Source of the DNA: Nocardioidaceae bacterium
GTDB taxonomy: Bacteria > Actinomycetota > Actinomycetes > Propionibacteriales > Nocardioidaceae
Length of the DNA stretch: 37,661 nucleotides
Direction of reading: 5' to 3'
Assembly (NCBI GenBank): GCA_025980475.1
Contig: JAICXL010000019.1
Coordinates: 1 to 37,661 of the forward strand
Every line of letters begins with the position of its first letter. Positions within the stretch are counted from its first letter, which is position 1. The notes under the pieces are model-generated. The model saw only the letters and a program-made list of their open reading frames with translations. It had not been told where the DNA came from and did not search any database. A program made the position numbers and the translations under genes. Below, piece after piece: positions 14,235-20,921 of this stretch.

Positions 14235-15761
14235 TCAGCGCAGCGAGGGCCGCCGCGCCGACTCGGGGTGGTAGCTGCCGCGCTCGAGCTCGATGTCCTC
14301 GGGTGCGTGCAAGCGCACCATCGTGTGGCCGAGGTGCGCCGGCAGGTGGCCACGGGTGGCGAGGGACACCACGATCATCGTGGCGAAGGCGAGAGGCACG
14401 GTGACCAGCGCCGGCTGGCTCACCGCCGCGCCGATCGGTCCGGACGACACCCCGCCGAGCATCACGGCCATCACGGCGGAGACCGAGGTCAGCCCGCCGA
14501 CCGCCATGCCGGCGACGGCCCCTCGCGCGGTGAGACCACGCCACCAGATGCCCAGCACCAGCAGCGGGCAGAACGTCGAGGCGGCGACCGCGAAGGCCAG
14601 CTCCACGGCGTGGGCGACGGCCAACCCGGTCGACGCCAGCGTCAGCAGCAGCGTCGCGAGCGCCGTCACGACGCCGGCCACCCGGAAGGAGGTGACCCCG
14701 CCGAACCAGCGACTGCCGAGGTCCTGCGACAGCACTCCGGAGACCGACACGACCAGTCCCGAGGACGTGGAGAGGAAGGCGGCGAACGCCCCGGCACCGA
14801 GCAGCGCGGTGAGCAGGTCCCCACCCGGGCCGCCGATCGCGCGCTGCGGGAGCTCGAGGACCACGGAGTCGGAGCGGCCGGAACCCACCAGGTCAGCGGC
14901 ATAGACGCGACCGAGCACGCCGTACAGCGTCGGCAGCAGGTAGAACAACCCGAGCATCGCGAGAACCGACACCGTCGTGCGCCGGGCAGCCCGACCGTCG
15001 CGGTTGGTGTAGAACCGGACCACCACGTGGGGCAGCCCCATGGTGCCGAGGAAGGTCGCCAGGATCAGCGAGTAGGTCAGGTAGGTCGCGTAGGGCCCCT
15101 GCATCGGCTCGATCCAGGCCGCCGCGTGCAGGTGCTGCGAGGGGGAGCCGCTGCCGCGCCAGTGCCGGAGCAGGAAGATCAGCGGGACAAGCAGCGCGAC
15201 CAGCTTCAGCCAGTACTGGAATGCCTGGGCGAGAGTGATGCTGCGCATGCCGCCCGAGACCACGTTGGCGAGCACGATCAGCGCCACCACGACCGCCCCG
15301 GTCCATCGAGGTGCCCCGGTCAGCGCGCGGATCGTGAGCCCGGCACCCTGGAACTGCGGCACCAGGTACAGCACGCCGATCAGCACGACGAGCGCGCTGG
15401 ACACCCGGCGCGCGGTCAGCGACTCGACGCGGAACTCGGCGAAGTCGGGCAGCGTGTAGGCGCGAGACCTGCGCAGCGGAGCGGCCACGAACACCAGCAG
15501 CATCAGGTATCCGGCGGTCCAGCCGACGGGGTACCAGAGCATGTCGGCCCCGCGGGCGAGCACCAGCCCGGCCACGCCGAGGAACGACGCGGCCGAGAGG
15601 TACTCCCCACTGATCGCCGAGGCGTTGACCACTGGGCCGACAGCGCGGGAGGCGACGTAGAAGTCGCTGGTCGTGCGCGACAGGCGCAGCCCGAACACCC
15701 CGACCCCCAGCGTCGCGACGGACACCAGCAGCACGGCCAGGACGGCGAAGGCCGAGCTCAT
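14235..15761 (-). CDS. Sodium:solute symporter, probable cation/acetate (ActP/MctC-like)
   Basis: 508 residues, about thirteen hydrophobic segments, LeuT-like SSS family. The helix-1/2 region SAISGEYLSAASFLGVAGL matches the ActP/MctC signature, and SGGMRSITLAQAFQYWLK and FYTNRDGRAARRTT loops also fit monocarboxylate symporters. Likely imports acetate, propionate or pyruvate with Na+ or H+. It is the last gene of a four-gene minus-strand operon with LytS-type kinase, LytTR regulator and DUF485 protein; the gap to DUF485 is 18 bases. DUF485 beside ActP is a widespread pairing. The exact solute is inference from the acs/SatP neighbourhood. Confidence 0.9.
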   Translation of the reverse strand: MSSAFAVLAVLLVSVATLGVGVFGLRLSRTTSDFYVASRAVGPVVNASAISGEYLSAASFLGVAGLVLARGADMLWYPVGWTAGYLMLLVFVAAPLRRSRAYTLPDFAEFRVESLTARRVSSALVVLIGVLYLVPQFQGAGLTIRALTGAPRWTGAVVVALIVLANVVSGGMRSITLAQAFQYWLKLVALLVPLIFLLRHWRGSGSPSQHLHAAAWIEPMQGPYATYLTYSLILATFLGTMGLPHVVVRFYTNRDGRAARRTTVSVLAMLGLFYLLPTLYGVLGRVYAADLVGSGRSDSVVLELPQRAIGGPGGDLLTALLGAGAFAAFLSTSSGLVVSVSGVLSQDLGSRWFGGVTSFRVAGVVTALATLLLTLASTGLAVAHAVELAFAVAASTFCPLLVLGIWWRGLTARGAVAGMAVGGLTSVSAVMAVMLGGVSSGPIGAAVSQPALVTVPLAFATMIVVSLATRGHLPAHLGHTMVRLHAPEDIELERGSYHPESARRPSLR

Positions 15762-15779
15762 CGGGAGGTCACCGCCCGC

Positions 15780-16151
15780 TCACCGCGGTCCGACGAGGTC
15801 GTTGAACGAGCGTTCGTGGTGCTCCGCACGGCGGACGTAGAACCACGCCACCAGCACCAGGAAGGGATAGACGACCACGCCGAGCAGCAGCCACGGGAGC
15901 GGGATGCCGAGGAACGTCGTGGTCAGCAGCCCCGGGTAGGTCCGGAACAGCACCGGGAGGGCGCCCAGGGTCAGCGCGAGGAGGGCCACGACCCCGAGTG
16001 CCAGACGCAGTTGGTTGCGCATCAGCGAGCGCATGTAGATCTCGCCGACCGCGGTCTGCGCGTCGATCTCGGAGGCGACCGAGGTGCGCCGGGGCCGGCC
16101 CGTGCGGGGGCCGGTGACGCGCACGCGTTGTGGCGGCTGGACGTCGTTCAC
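15780..16151 (-). CDS. DUF485-family small membrane protein
   Basis: 123 residues: a basic, disordered N-terminus, then two hydrophobic helices (about 48-70 and 83-106) and a short tail ending in NDLVGPR. The position directly before a sodium:solute symporter is typical of DUF485, thought to be an accessory subunit of ActP-type transporters (YjcH in E. coli). GTG start at 16151 overlaps the regulator stop as GTGA, so it is translationally coupled. The N-terminal extension of about 40 residues is longer than in YjcH. It could interact with the cytoplasmic face of the transporter (inference). Confidence 0.82.
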   Translation of the reverse strand: MNDVQPPQRVRVTGPRTGRPRRTSVASEIDAQTAVGEIYMRSLMRNQLRLALGVVALLALTLGALPVLFRTYPGLLTTTFLGIPLPWLLLGVVVYPFLVLVAWFYVRRAEHHERSFNDLVGPR

Positions 16152-16879
16152 GGCTCGCCCTGGCGGATGTGGCGGAGCAGCTCTCGCAGCACCGGCGTGT
16201 GGCGGCGGCTGACCAGCAGCTCGGTGCCGCCCACCACGACCGAGCAGCGGCCGCTGTCCACGCGGACCTCGTCGACATGGGCGAGTGCGACCAGGAGCGA
16301 GCGGTGGATGCGCAGGAACCCCGCGTCGCCCCAGCGCTCCTCGAGCGAGCCGAGGGGAAGCCGCACCAGGTGGCTCCCCGAGGCGGTGTGCAACCGGGTG
16401 TAGTCACCCTGTGCCTCGACGTAGCGCACGTCGGACCGGGAGACGAAGCGGGTCACCCCGCCGAGCTCCACCGGGATCAGGTCGTCGTCGGGCGTCACCA
16501 ACCCTGCGTCGCTGATCCGGCGCACGGCCTCCCGCAGGCGCTCCTCGCGCACCGGCTTGAGCACGTAGTCGACCGCCTGCAGGTCGAAGGCGTCGACGGC
16601 GTGCTCGGAGTGCGCGGTGACGAAGACGATCCGGGGCGGATCCTTGAAGCGGGTGAGCACCTCGGCGAGCTCGAGGCCGGTCAGCCCGGGCATGGCGATG
16701 TCGACGAAGACGGCGTCGACCGGCTCGTCGCGCAGCACCCGCAGCGCCTCGGTCGCCGAGTCGCAGCAGCTCACCTGCTCTATCCGGTCGTCGCGCTCGA
16801 GCAGGTAGCCCAGCTCGTCGAGGGCTGGCCGCTCGTCGTCGACGACCAGCACCCTCAGGCCGGCCCCGGTCGGGCTCAC
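16148..16879 (-). CDS. LytTR-family response regulator
   Basis: 243 residues. Receiver domain 8-125 with acidic pair DD at 14-15, phosphoacceptor Asp60 in FVDIAMPG, Thr in VFVTAH and Lys108 in YVLKPV. LytTR DNA-binding domain from about 135 (VRYVEAQGDYTRLHT, LRIHRSLLVAL, RRHTPVLRELL). Expected to be phosphorylated by the adjacent kinase and to bind direct repeats. GTG start at 16879 overlaps the kinase stop as GTGA; its own stop overlaps DUF485. The likely target is a promoter for a transporter gene in or near this cluster, as in E. coli BtsSR/YpdAB-type systems that control solute uptake (inference). Confidence 0.92.
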   Translation of the reverse strand: MSPTGAGLRVLVVDDERPALDELGYLLERDDRIEQVSCCDSATEALRVLRDEPVDAVFVDIAMPGLTGLELAEVLTRFKDPPRIVFVTAHSEHAVDAFDLQAVDYVLKPVREERLREAVRRISDAGLVTPDDDLIPVELGGVTRFVSRSDVRYVEAQGDYTRLHTASGSHLVRLPLGSLEERWGDAGFLRIHRSLLVALAHVDEVRVDSGRCSVVVGGTELLVSRRHTPVLRELLRHIRQGEP

Positions 16880-17997
16880 GGCCGCACCCCACGCGCGAAC
16901 TTCGGCACCCGGACGATCACCTTGGTGCCGGCGCCGGGCGCCGTCTCGACGACCAGCCCGTAGTCGTCGCCGTAGGCCGATCGCAGCCGCTCGTCGACGT
17001 TGCCGAGCCCGATGCTGTCCAGTGACTCGTCGCCAGCGAGGGCCCGGCGTACCTTCTCGGGGTCTTCCCCGACGCCGTCGTCCTCCACCGAGATGACCGC
17101 CTCGCGGTCGAGGTCCTCGGCGAGGATGGTGATCCTCCCGCCACCGGCCTTCTGGGCGAGGCCGTGGCGTACGGCGTTCTCCACCAGCGGTTGCAGCGAC
17201 AGCACCGGCACGGTCACCGGCAGCACCTCCGGGGCGATCCGCAGCGTGACTCCGAGGCGGTCGCCGAAGCGGGCCTGCTCGAGCACGAGGTAGCGCTCGA
17301 TGGAGCGCAGCTCCTCCTCGAGCGTCGTGTACTCCCCGTGCCGCTGGAAGGAGTAGCGGGTGAAGTCGGCGAACTCGAGCAGCAGCTCCCGGGCGCGGTC
17401 GGGGTCGGTGCGGACGAAGGAGGCGATCGCGTTCAGCGCGTTGTAGACGAAGTGCGGCGATATCTGCGCCCGTAGCGCACGCACCTCAGCCTCCATCAGC
17501 CGCGTGCGGGACGCGTCCAGCTCGGCGAGCTCGAGCTGGCCGGACACCCACCGGGCGACCTCGGTGGTCGCCCGGACAAGGCCTGCTGAGCTCGCACCGG
17601 ACCACGCCTGCAGCGTCCCCACGACGCGGTCCTCGACCGCGAGCGGGCTGATGACCACCTTGCGGACCTGGCAGTAGGGGTCGTTGCAGATCAGCTCGCG
17701 GTGGTCGCGGACGGTGGTCGCACCGTCGGCGACGCCCCTGCTGGCAAGGGGCCCGGCGTGCACCGTGTGTTGCTGGGCGCGACCGTCCCAGGCCAGCAAC
17801 CGCTCGGTGTCGGTGAGCGCGACGGCGTGCGTGGCGAGCAGCGAGCGGAGGTGCCGGACCGACTGCTCGGCCGAGACGGCGGTCAGGCCGGTGCGCAGCG
17901 CGCTGGTCATCAGCGAGGCGGTGTGCAGCGTCCGGAAGGTGGCGCGGTCGGCCTCGGAGCCGAGGTGTCCCGCGGGCCACCAGTGCCACCGTGCCAT
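16876..17997 (-). CDS. LytS-type sensor histidine kinase with GAF-like sensor, apparently soluble
   Basis: 373 residues. No membrane span is visible. Residues about 30-160 look like a GAF domain, and contain Cys104 and Cys109 in ICNDPYC just before the VVISPL strand. The His_kinase (PF06580) motif QISPHFVYNALNAI places the phosphoacceptor at His182; the HATPase domain follows with LQPLVENAVRHG, VEDDGVGE and IGLGNVDERL. Partner of the LytTR regulator, overlapping by GTGA. ATG at 17997 has TACCCT six bases upstream and no Shine-Dalgarno, so the operon mRNA is probably leaderless. The signal is unknown; a cytoplasmic metabolite or redox state sensed by GAF is more likely than an external ligand. 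Confidence 0.9.
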   Translation of the reverse strand: MARWHWWPAGHLGSEADRATFRTLHTASLMTSALRTGLTAVSAEQSVRHLRSLLATHAVALTDTERLLAWDGRAQQHTVHAGPLASRGVADGATTVRDHRELICNDPYCQVRKVVISPLAVEDRVVGTLQAWSGASSAGLVRATTEVARWVSGQLELAELDASRTRLMEAEVRALRAQISPHFVYNALNAIASFVRTDPDRARELLLEFADFTRYSFQRHGEYTTLEEELRSIERYLVLEQARFGDRLGVTLRIAPEVLPVTVPVLSLQPLVENAVRHGLAQKAGGGRITILAEDLDREAVISVEDDGVGEDPEKVRRALAGDESLDSIGLGNVDERLRSAYGDDYGLVVETAPGAGTKVIVRVPKFARGVRP

Positions 17998-18003
17998 GCC
18001 CTC

Positions 18004-18009
18004 AGGGTA
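18004..18009 (-). promoter_or_regulatory. -10-like hexamer of probable leaderless promoter (kinase-symporter operon)
   Basis: TACCCT on the minus strand, six bases before the kinase ATG. Confidence 0.5.
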
Positions 18010-18020
18010 GGGCTGGGCGC

Positions 18021-18036
18021 TCCCCGCCGTGGGGGA
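18021..18036 (-). terminator. Short hairpin after SAM methyltransferase gene
   Basis: TCCCC (18021-18025) and GGGGA (18032-18036) pair around GCCGTG, 23-38 bases beyond the methyltransferase stop and just before the kinase promoter. A weak terminator candidate. Confidence 0.35.
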
Positions 18037-18058
18037 CCCGGGATCTCGTCCGACATGC

Positions 18059-18949
18059 CTACCTGAAGTCGATCAGCAGCGCGTCGGTGTCAGGGCCGTC
18101 GGGCGGCTCGTCGGGGACTGCGCCGGCTGTGGGCTCATCGTCCGTCTGGTCCGTTGCGGGCTCGGGCTCGCGGTGCCGGACGGTCGCCCGGTAGCAGTCG
18201 GTGAGGTAGGGCAGCAGCATGCCGTCGTGGCCCCGGCCGTAGTCGTCGTACAGTGCGCGCACCTTGGTGAGCACGGCGGTCCGTTCCTCCTCGGACATCA
18301 CCGCGATGTAGGACCGGGAGCGGACCAGGTCCTCGAGCCGGTCGGCGTCCAGGGACTGCCAGAGGCGGAACTCCTCCTGCTCCACCCAGCCGAAGTGCGT
18401 CGTCTCCATCAGTGGCCGCACGTTCTCCTCGCGCTCATCGTGCTCACCGATGAGCCGCTCGAGCTTGCGCACCCACGGGATGTCGTTGTCGCGGTGGTTC
18501 CACACCAGCGCCAACCGGCCGCCGGGACGCAGGACGCGGGCGATCTCCGGCAGCGCCACGGCGTGGTCGAACCAGTGGAAGGACTGGGCGCACACGACCA
18601 CGTCGACAGATCGCGAAGCCACCGGGATCTCCTCGGCGGACGCCACGGCGGTGCGCACAGCGGGCAGCCGTCGGCGCAGGTGCGCCAGCATCTCGGCGAG
18701 CGGGTCGGTGGCGAGCACGTCGTGGCCAGCAGCCGCCAGCAGCCCGGTGAGCTTGCCGGTGCCCGCGCCGAGCTCGACCACGGTCGCGGGCTGCTTGCCG
18801 ACCAACCAGCTGACCGCCTCCTCGGGATAGGAGGGGCGCGCCCGGTCGTAGGCGTCGGCGACGCCGGCGAAGGAGAGCGCGTGCTGGGTCCGCTGCTCCG
18901 GGCGGGGCTGCGCCGCAGTCGGCTCGACGGGGCCGGTCTGGTCGGTCAT
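18059..18949 (-). CDS. Class I SAM-dependent methyltransferase (Methyltransf_11 type)
   Basis: 296 residues. After a short Pro/Gln-rich leader, RTQHALSFAGVADAYDRARPSYP begins a UbiE-like small-molecule methyltransferase. Motif I is VVELGAGTGKLTGLL (about residues 57-71), the acidic end of strand 2 is in LATDPLAEML, motif II VVVCAQSFHWFD and motif III LRPGGRLALVWNHRD. The HWF segment is typical of the YcgJ/trans-aconitate-like subgroup. The last 35 residues are acidic and probably disordered, ending DALLIDFR. ATG at 18949 has GAGGT five bases upstream. Substrate unknown. Divergent from the Fic-like gene. Confidence 0.88.
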   Translation of the reverse strand: MTDQTGPVEPTAAQPRPEQRTQHALSFAGVADAYDRARPSYPEEAVSWLVGKQPATVVELGAGTGKLTGLLAAAGHDVLATDPLAEMLAHLRRRLPAVRTAVASAEEIPVASRSVDVVVCAQSFHWFDHAVALPEIARVLRPGGRLALVWNHRDNDIPWVRKLERLIGEHDEREENVRPLMETTHFGWVEQEEFRLWQSLDADRLEDLVRSRSYIAVMSEEERTAVLTKVRALYDDYGRGHDGMLLPYLTDCYRATVRHREPEPATDQTDDEPTAGAVPDEPPDGPDTDALLIDFR

Positions 18950-18970
18950 CGTGACCTCGAAACTACCCGA

Positions 18971-18976
18971 TAGCCT
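18971..18976 (+). promoter_or_regulatory. -10-like hexamer of probable leaderless promoter (Fic-like gene)
   Basis: TAGCCT ends seven bases before the GTG at 18984; no Shine-Dalgarno is present. Confidence 0.5.
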
Positions 18977-18983
18977 TGCCGGC

Positions 18984-19715
18984 GTGCCCGAGACCGGACC
19001 TGCCGCGGATCCCCTTGCCTGGTTGAGCTCCCTGGAGGGGGTCCCGTCCGGCTTCACGGCTGCCCGTGACGGTGTGGATGCGATGCTGCGCGACCGCGGG
19101 ATGCGGCGTACGACGCCCGAGCAGACCGCGGAGTCGTTGCTGCGGGGCGCCCATGCGAGCGCTGTGCTCGAGGGGTCCGGTGCAGACCTCGACGCGGTGC
19201 GGAACGGCACGGCCGACGAGATCGCCCAGGCGGCGCTGCGCGTCAGCGCCGAGCTGCTCTCGCTGGTGCCGGTGCTCGCCCGCTCGCCGCTGCAGGCCTT
19301 CGCGCGGCTGCACGTCCTCGCCGCGACGGGCGTCGTGGACGACGACCGGCTCGGCCGGCCCCTCTCCGAGGTTGCGGCCGAGCGGATGGGGACGCTGGCG
19401 ACCACCCTGCTGGCGACCGCCGCCCCCGCGATGCTGGTGGCCGCGGTCAGCCACGCCGAGCTGGCGGTGGTCGAGCCGTTCGCCTCGCACAACGGGATCA
19501 TCGCCCGGGCCGTCGAGCGACTGGTGCTCGTCGCCCGTGGGGTGGACCCGGCGTCGCTCGTGGTCCCCGAGGCCGGACACCTGGCGCTGCGCCGGGAGTA
19601 CGAGTCGAACCTGCGGGGCTACCGCGACGGCGGCCAGGCGGGGATGCACGCCTGGCTGCTGTATGCGGGAGAGGCCTTCGCGCGCGGCGCTGAGGCGAGC
19701 CCGCTCCGGGACTGA
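18984..19715 (+). CDS. Degenerate Fic-domain-like protein (often named oxidoreductase)
   Basis: 243 residues, all-helical, no membrane segment. The segment EPFASHNGIIAR at 164-175 lines up with the Fic motif HPFxDGNGRxxR: Phe, Asn, Gly and the final Arg are kept, but the catalytic His is Glu and the Arg of GNGR is Ile. Upstream, ASAVLEG at 58-64 resembles the SSxIEG inhibitory-helix motif, and RLHVLAATG fits the Fic core. AMP transfer is therefore doubtful; it may be a catalytically dead or altered Fic fold. From memory this position holds Rv3662c-type proteins labelled oxidoreductase. GTG start at 18984 is chosen by the TAGCCT hexamer; an upstream in-frame ATG at 18951 would overlap that promoter. 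Confidence 0.72.
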   Translation: MPETGPAADPLAWLSSLEGVPSGFTAARDGVDAMLRDRGMRRTTPEQTAESLLRGAHASAVLEGSGADLDAVRNGTADEIAQAALRVSAELLSLVPVLARSPLQAFARLHVLAATGVVDDDRLGRPLSEVAAERMGTLATTLLATAAPAMLVAAVSHAELAVVEPFASHNGIIARAVERLVLVARGVDPASLVVPEAGHLALRREYESNLRGYRDGGQAGMHAWLLYAGEAFARGAEASPLRD

Positions 19716-19734
19716 GCAGGCGCCCCTGAAGGAT

Positions 19735-19769
19735 GAGCGGCACCGAAGTGCTCGACCTCGATGCCGCTC
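19735..19769. terminator. Terminator-like hairpin after Fic-like gene
   Basis: GAGCGGCA (19735-19742) pairs perfectly with TGCCGCTC (19762-19769) over eight bases with a 19-base loop. It can serve the Fic-like gene on the plus strand and the candidate RNA on the minus strand. A small CAGG-CGCC-CCTG hairpin (19717-19728) precedes it. Confidence 0.55.
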
Positions 19770-19925
19770 GACACACGGATCCTCGGGTTACCAGGCGTGC
19801 ATCTGTCTAACTGCTGTCCCGGGAGGATCCCGGTCAACGAGCGCCCTGTAGGAAGGGTAGATCGCCGCGTGGGTACCGGATCCGTGTGCTGGTCTGGAGT
19901 TGTCGCGCCAGGTGTTCCGCGCCGT
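19735..19925 (-). ncRNA. Candidate structured non-coding RNA
   Basis: The gap between the Fic-like and HAD genes has no credible ORF but a nested fold. CACACGGATCC (19772-19782) pairs perfectly over 11 bp with GGATCCGTGTG (19878-19888). Just inside, GGTTACC (19786-19792) faces GGGTACC (19871-19877) with five of seven pairs, and GGCG (19794-19797) can pair CGCC (19863-19866). Enclosed are hairpins CCGGGA-GGA-TCCCGG (19819-19833) and CCCT-GTAGGA-AGGG (19844-19857). On the minus strand a promoter-like pair lies upstream (19932-19960) and an 8-bp hairpin downstream, giving a transcript of about 190 bases. I know no family that matches. Orientation and existence are inference. Confidence 0.4.
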
Positions 19926-19931
19926 GACCCC

Positions 19932-19960
19932 TTTGTAACCCGCCCGCCCGGGCATCTCAA
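19932..19960 (-). promoter_or_regulatory. Promoter-like element for candidate RNA
   Basis: On the minus strand TTGAGA (19955-19960) and TACAAA (19932-19937) are separated by exactly 17 bases, a good -35 and a fair -10 match. It lies 33-61 bases beyond the HAD stop and points into the structured gap. Confidence 0.4.
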
Positions 19961-19992
19961 GGGTTGACTTCCGGGCCGATGAGGTTTCCGGA

Positions 19993-20799
19993 TCAGGCGG
20001 AGAGGTCACGCCGCCGCACGTTGATCCAGATGGCACCGCCGAGCGCGATCGCGCCGCCCACGGCGAGCGCGGTGAGGGTAGGCCTGGTGCCGGGCAGCCG
20101 GACCCGGCTGCGCAGCGCGACCGGCTTGTCGAAGACCAGGACCGGCCAGTCCCGCTCACGCGCGATCCGGCGCAGCTCCCGGTCCGGATTCACGGCATGG
20201 GGGTGACCGACCGACTCGAGCATGTGCACGTCGGTGACCGAGTCGCTGTAGGCGTAGCTGCCGGCGAGGTCGTAGCCGCGCTTGTCGGCGAGGTCGCGGA
20301 TCGCGGTCGCCTTGTTCTCCGCGTAGGCATAGAAGCGGATCCTCCCGGTGTACTGGCCGTCCTCGACGTCCATCCGGGTCGCGATCACCTTGTCGGCGCC
20401 GAGCATCAGCCCGATCGGCTCCACCACCTCCGAGCCGCTGGTGGACACGATGATCACGTCACGGCCGGCCAGGTGGTGCTCCTCGATGAGGTTCACTGCC
20501 TCCTCGTAGACCAGCGGGTCGACGATGTTGTGCAGTGCGTCCGCCACGATCTGGTTGACGGTCTCGACGTCCCAGCCCGCGCACAGCGCGGACATGAACT
20601 CCCGCATCTTCTCCATCTGGTCGTGGTCGGCACCACCGACGAGGTAGACGAACTGCGCATAGGCACTGCGCAGCATCGCCCGTCGCGAGATCAGCCCCCC
20701 GGCCTGGAACTCCCGGGAGAAGGCCAGCGTGCTCGACTTGGCGATGATCGTCTTGTCCAGGTCGAAGAAGGCTGCCGTCGGACGGGCAACGGAGGGCAT
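19993..20799 (-). CDS. HAD-IB family phosphatase with C-terminal membrane anchor
   Basis: 268 residues. HAD motif I FFDLDKTII with nucleophile Asp13 and acid/base Asp15, motif II Ser in IIVSTSGSE, motif III Lys in ENKATAI and motif IV SDSVTD are all present, in the phosphoserine-phosphatase-like HAD-IB (TIGR01490-type) order. The C-terminus holds one hydrophobic span (about 243-262) followed by a basic RRR end, so it is probably a tail-anchored membrane enzyme. Substrate unknown; phospholipid-related or phosphoserine-like esters are possible. ATG at 20799 has TAGACT six bases upstream and no Shine-Dalgarno. It is divergent from the Tad operon, the same relation as Rv3661 to Rv3660c from memory. 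Confidence 0.9.
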   Translation of the reverse strand: MPSVARPTAAFFDLDKTIIAKSSTLAFSREFQAGGLISRRAMLRSAYAQFVYLVGGADHDQMEKMREFMSALCAGWDVETVNQIVADALHNIVDPLVYEEAVNLIEEHHLAGRDVIIVSTSGSEVVEPIGLMLGADKVIATRMDVEDGQYTGRIRFYAYAENKATAIRDLADKRGYDLAGSYAYSDSVTDVHMLESVGHPHAVNPDRELRRIARERDWPVLVFDKPVALRSRVRLPGTRPTLTALAVGGAIALGGAIWINVRRRDLSA

Positions 20800-20805
20800 G
20801 CGGCA

Positions 20806-20811
20806 AGTCTA
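20806..20811 (-). promoter_or_regulatory. -10-like hexamer of probable leaderless promoter (HAD gene)
   Basis: TAGACT on the minus strand ends six bases before the ATG at 20799. Confidence 0.5.
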
Positions 20812-20921
20812 GGGATCCGCGACCGCCCGACAGGCGTCCACAGCCCTGCCGGCGCGGGGTGTCGTCCACAGGTCCGGCGCCCACCGGCGCGCGTGGTGGC
20901 CGTACGACGGATCCTCCCCTC

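Noticed and set aside
19772-19888. tRNA, c-di-AMP (ydaO) or cobalamin riboswitch in the structured gap
   Set aside because: No GGTTCGAATCC-type T-arm, no cloverleaf, none of the conserved ydaO or cobalamin core sequences, and no matching downstream gene.
20835-20871. Two GTCCACAG elements resembling DnaA boxes
   Set aside because: GCGTCCACA and TCGTCCACA are 7/9 and 8/9 matches only, with no AT-rich region or dnaA/dnaN genes nearby; not an origin.
20800-20921. Gap between HAD and ssd genes as the syntenic place of the 6C/B11 sRNA
   Set aside because: No run of six C and no paired C-loop hairpins are present on either strand of this gap.
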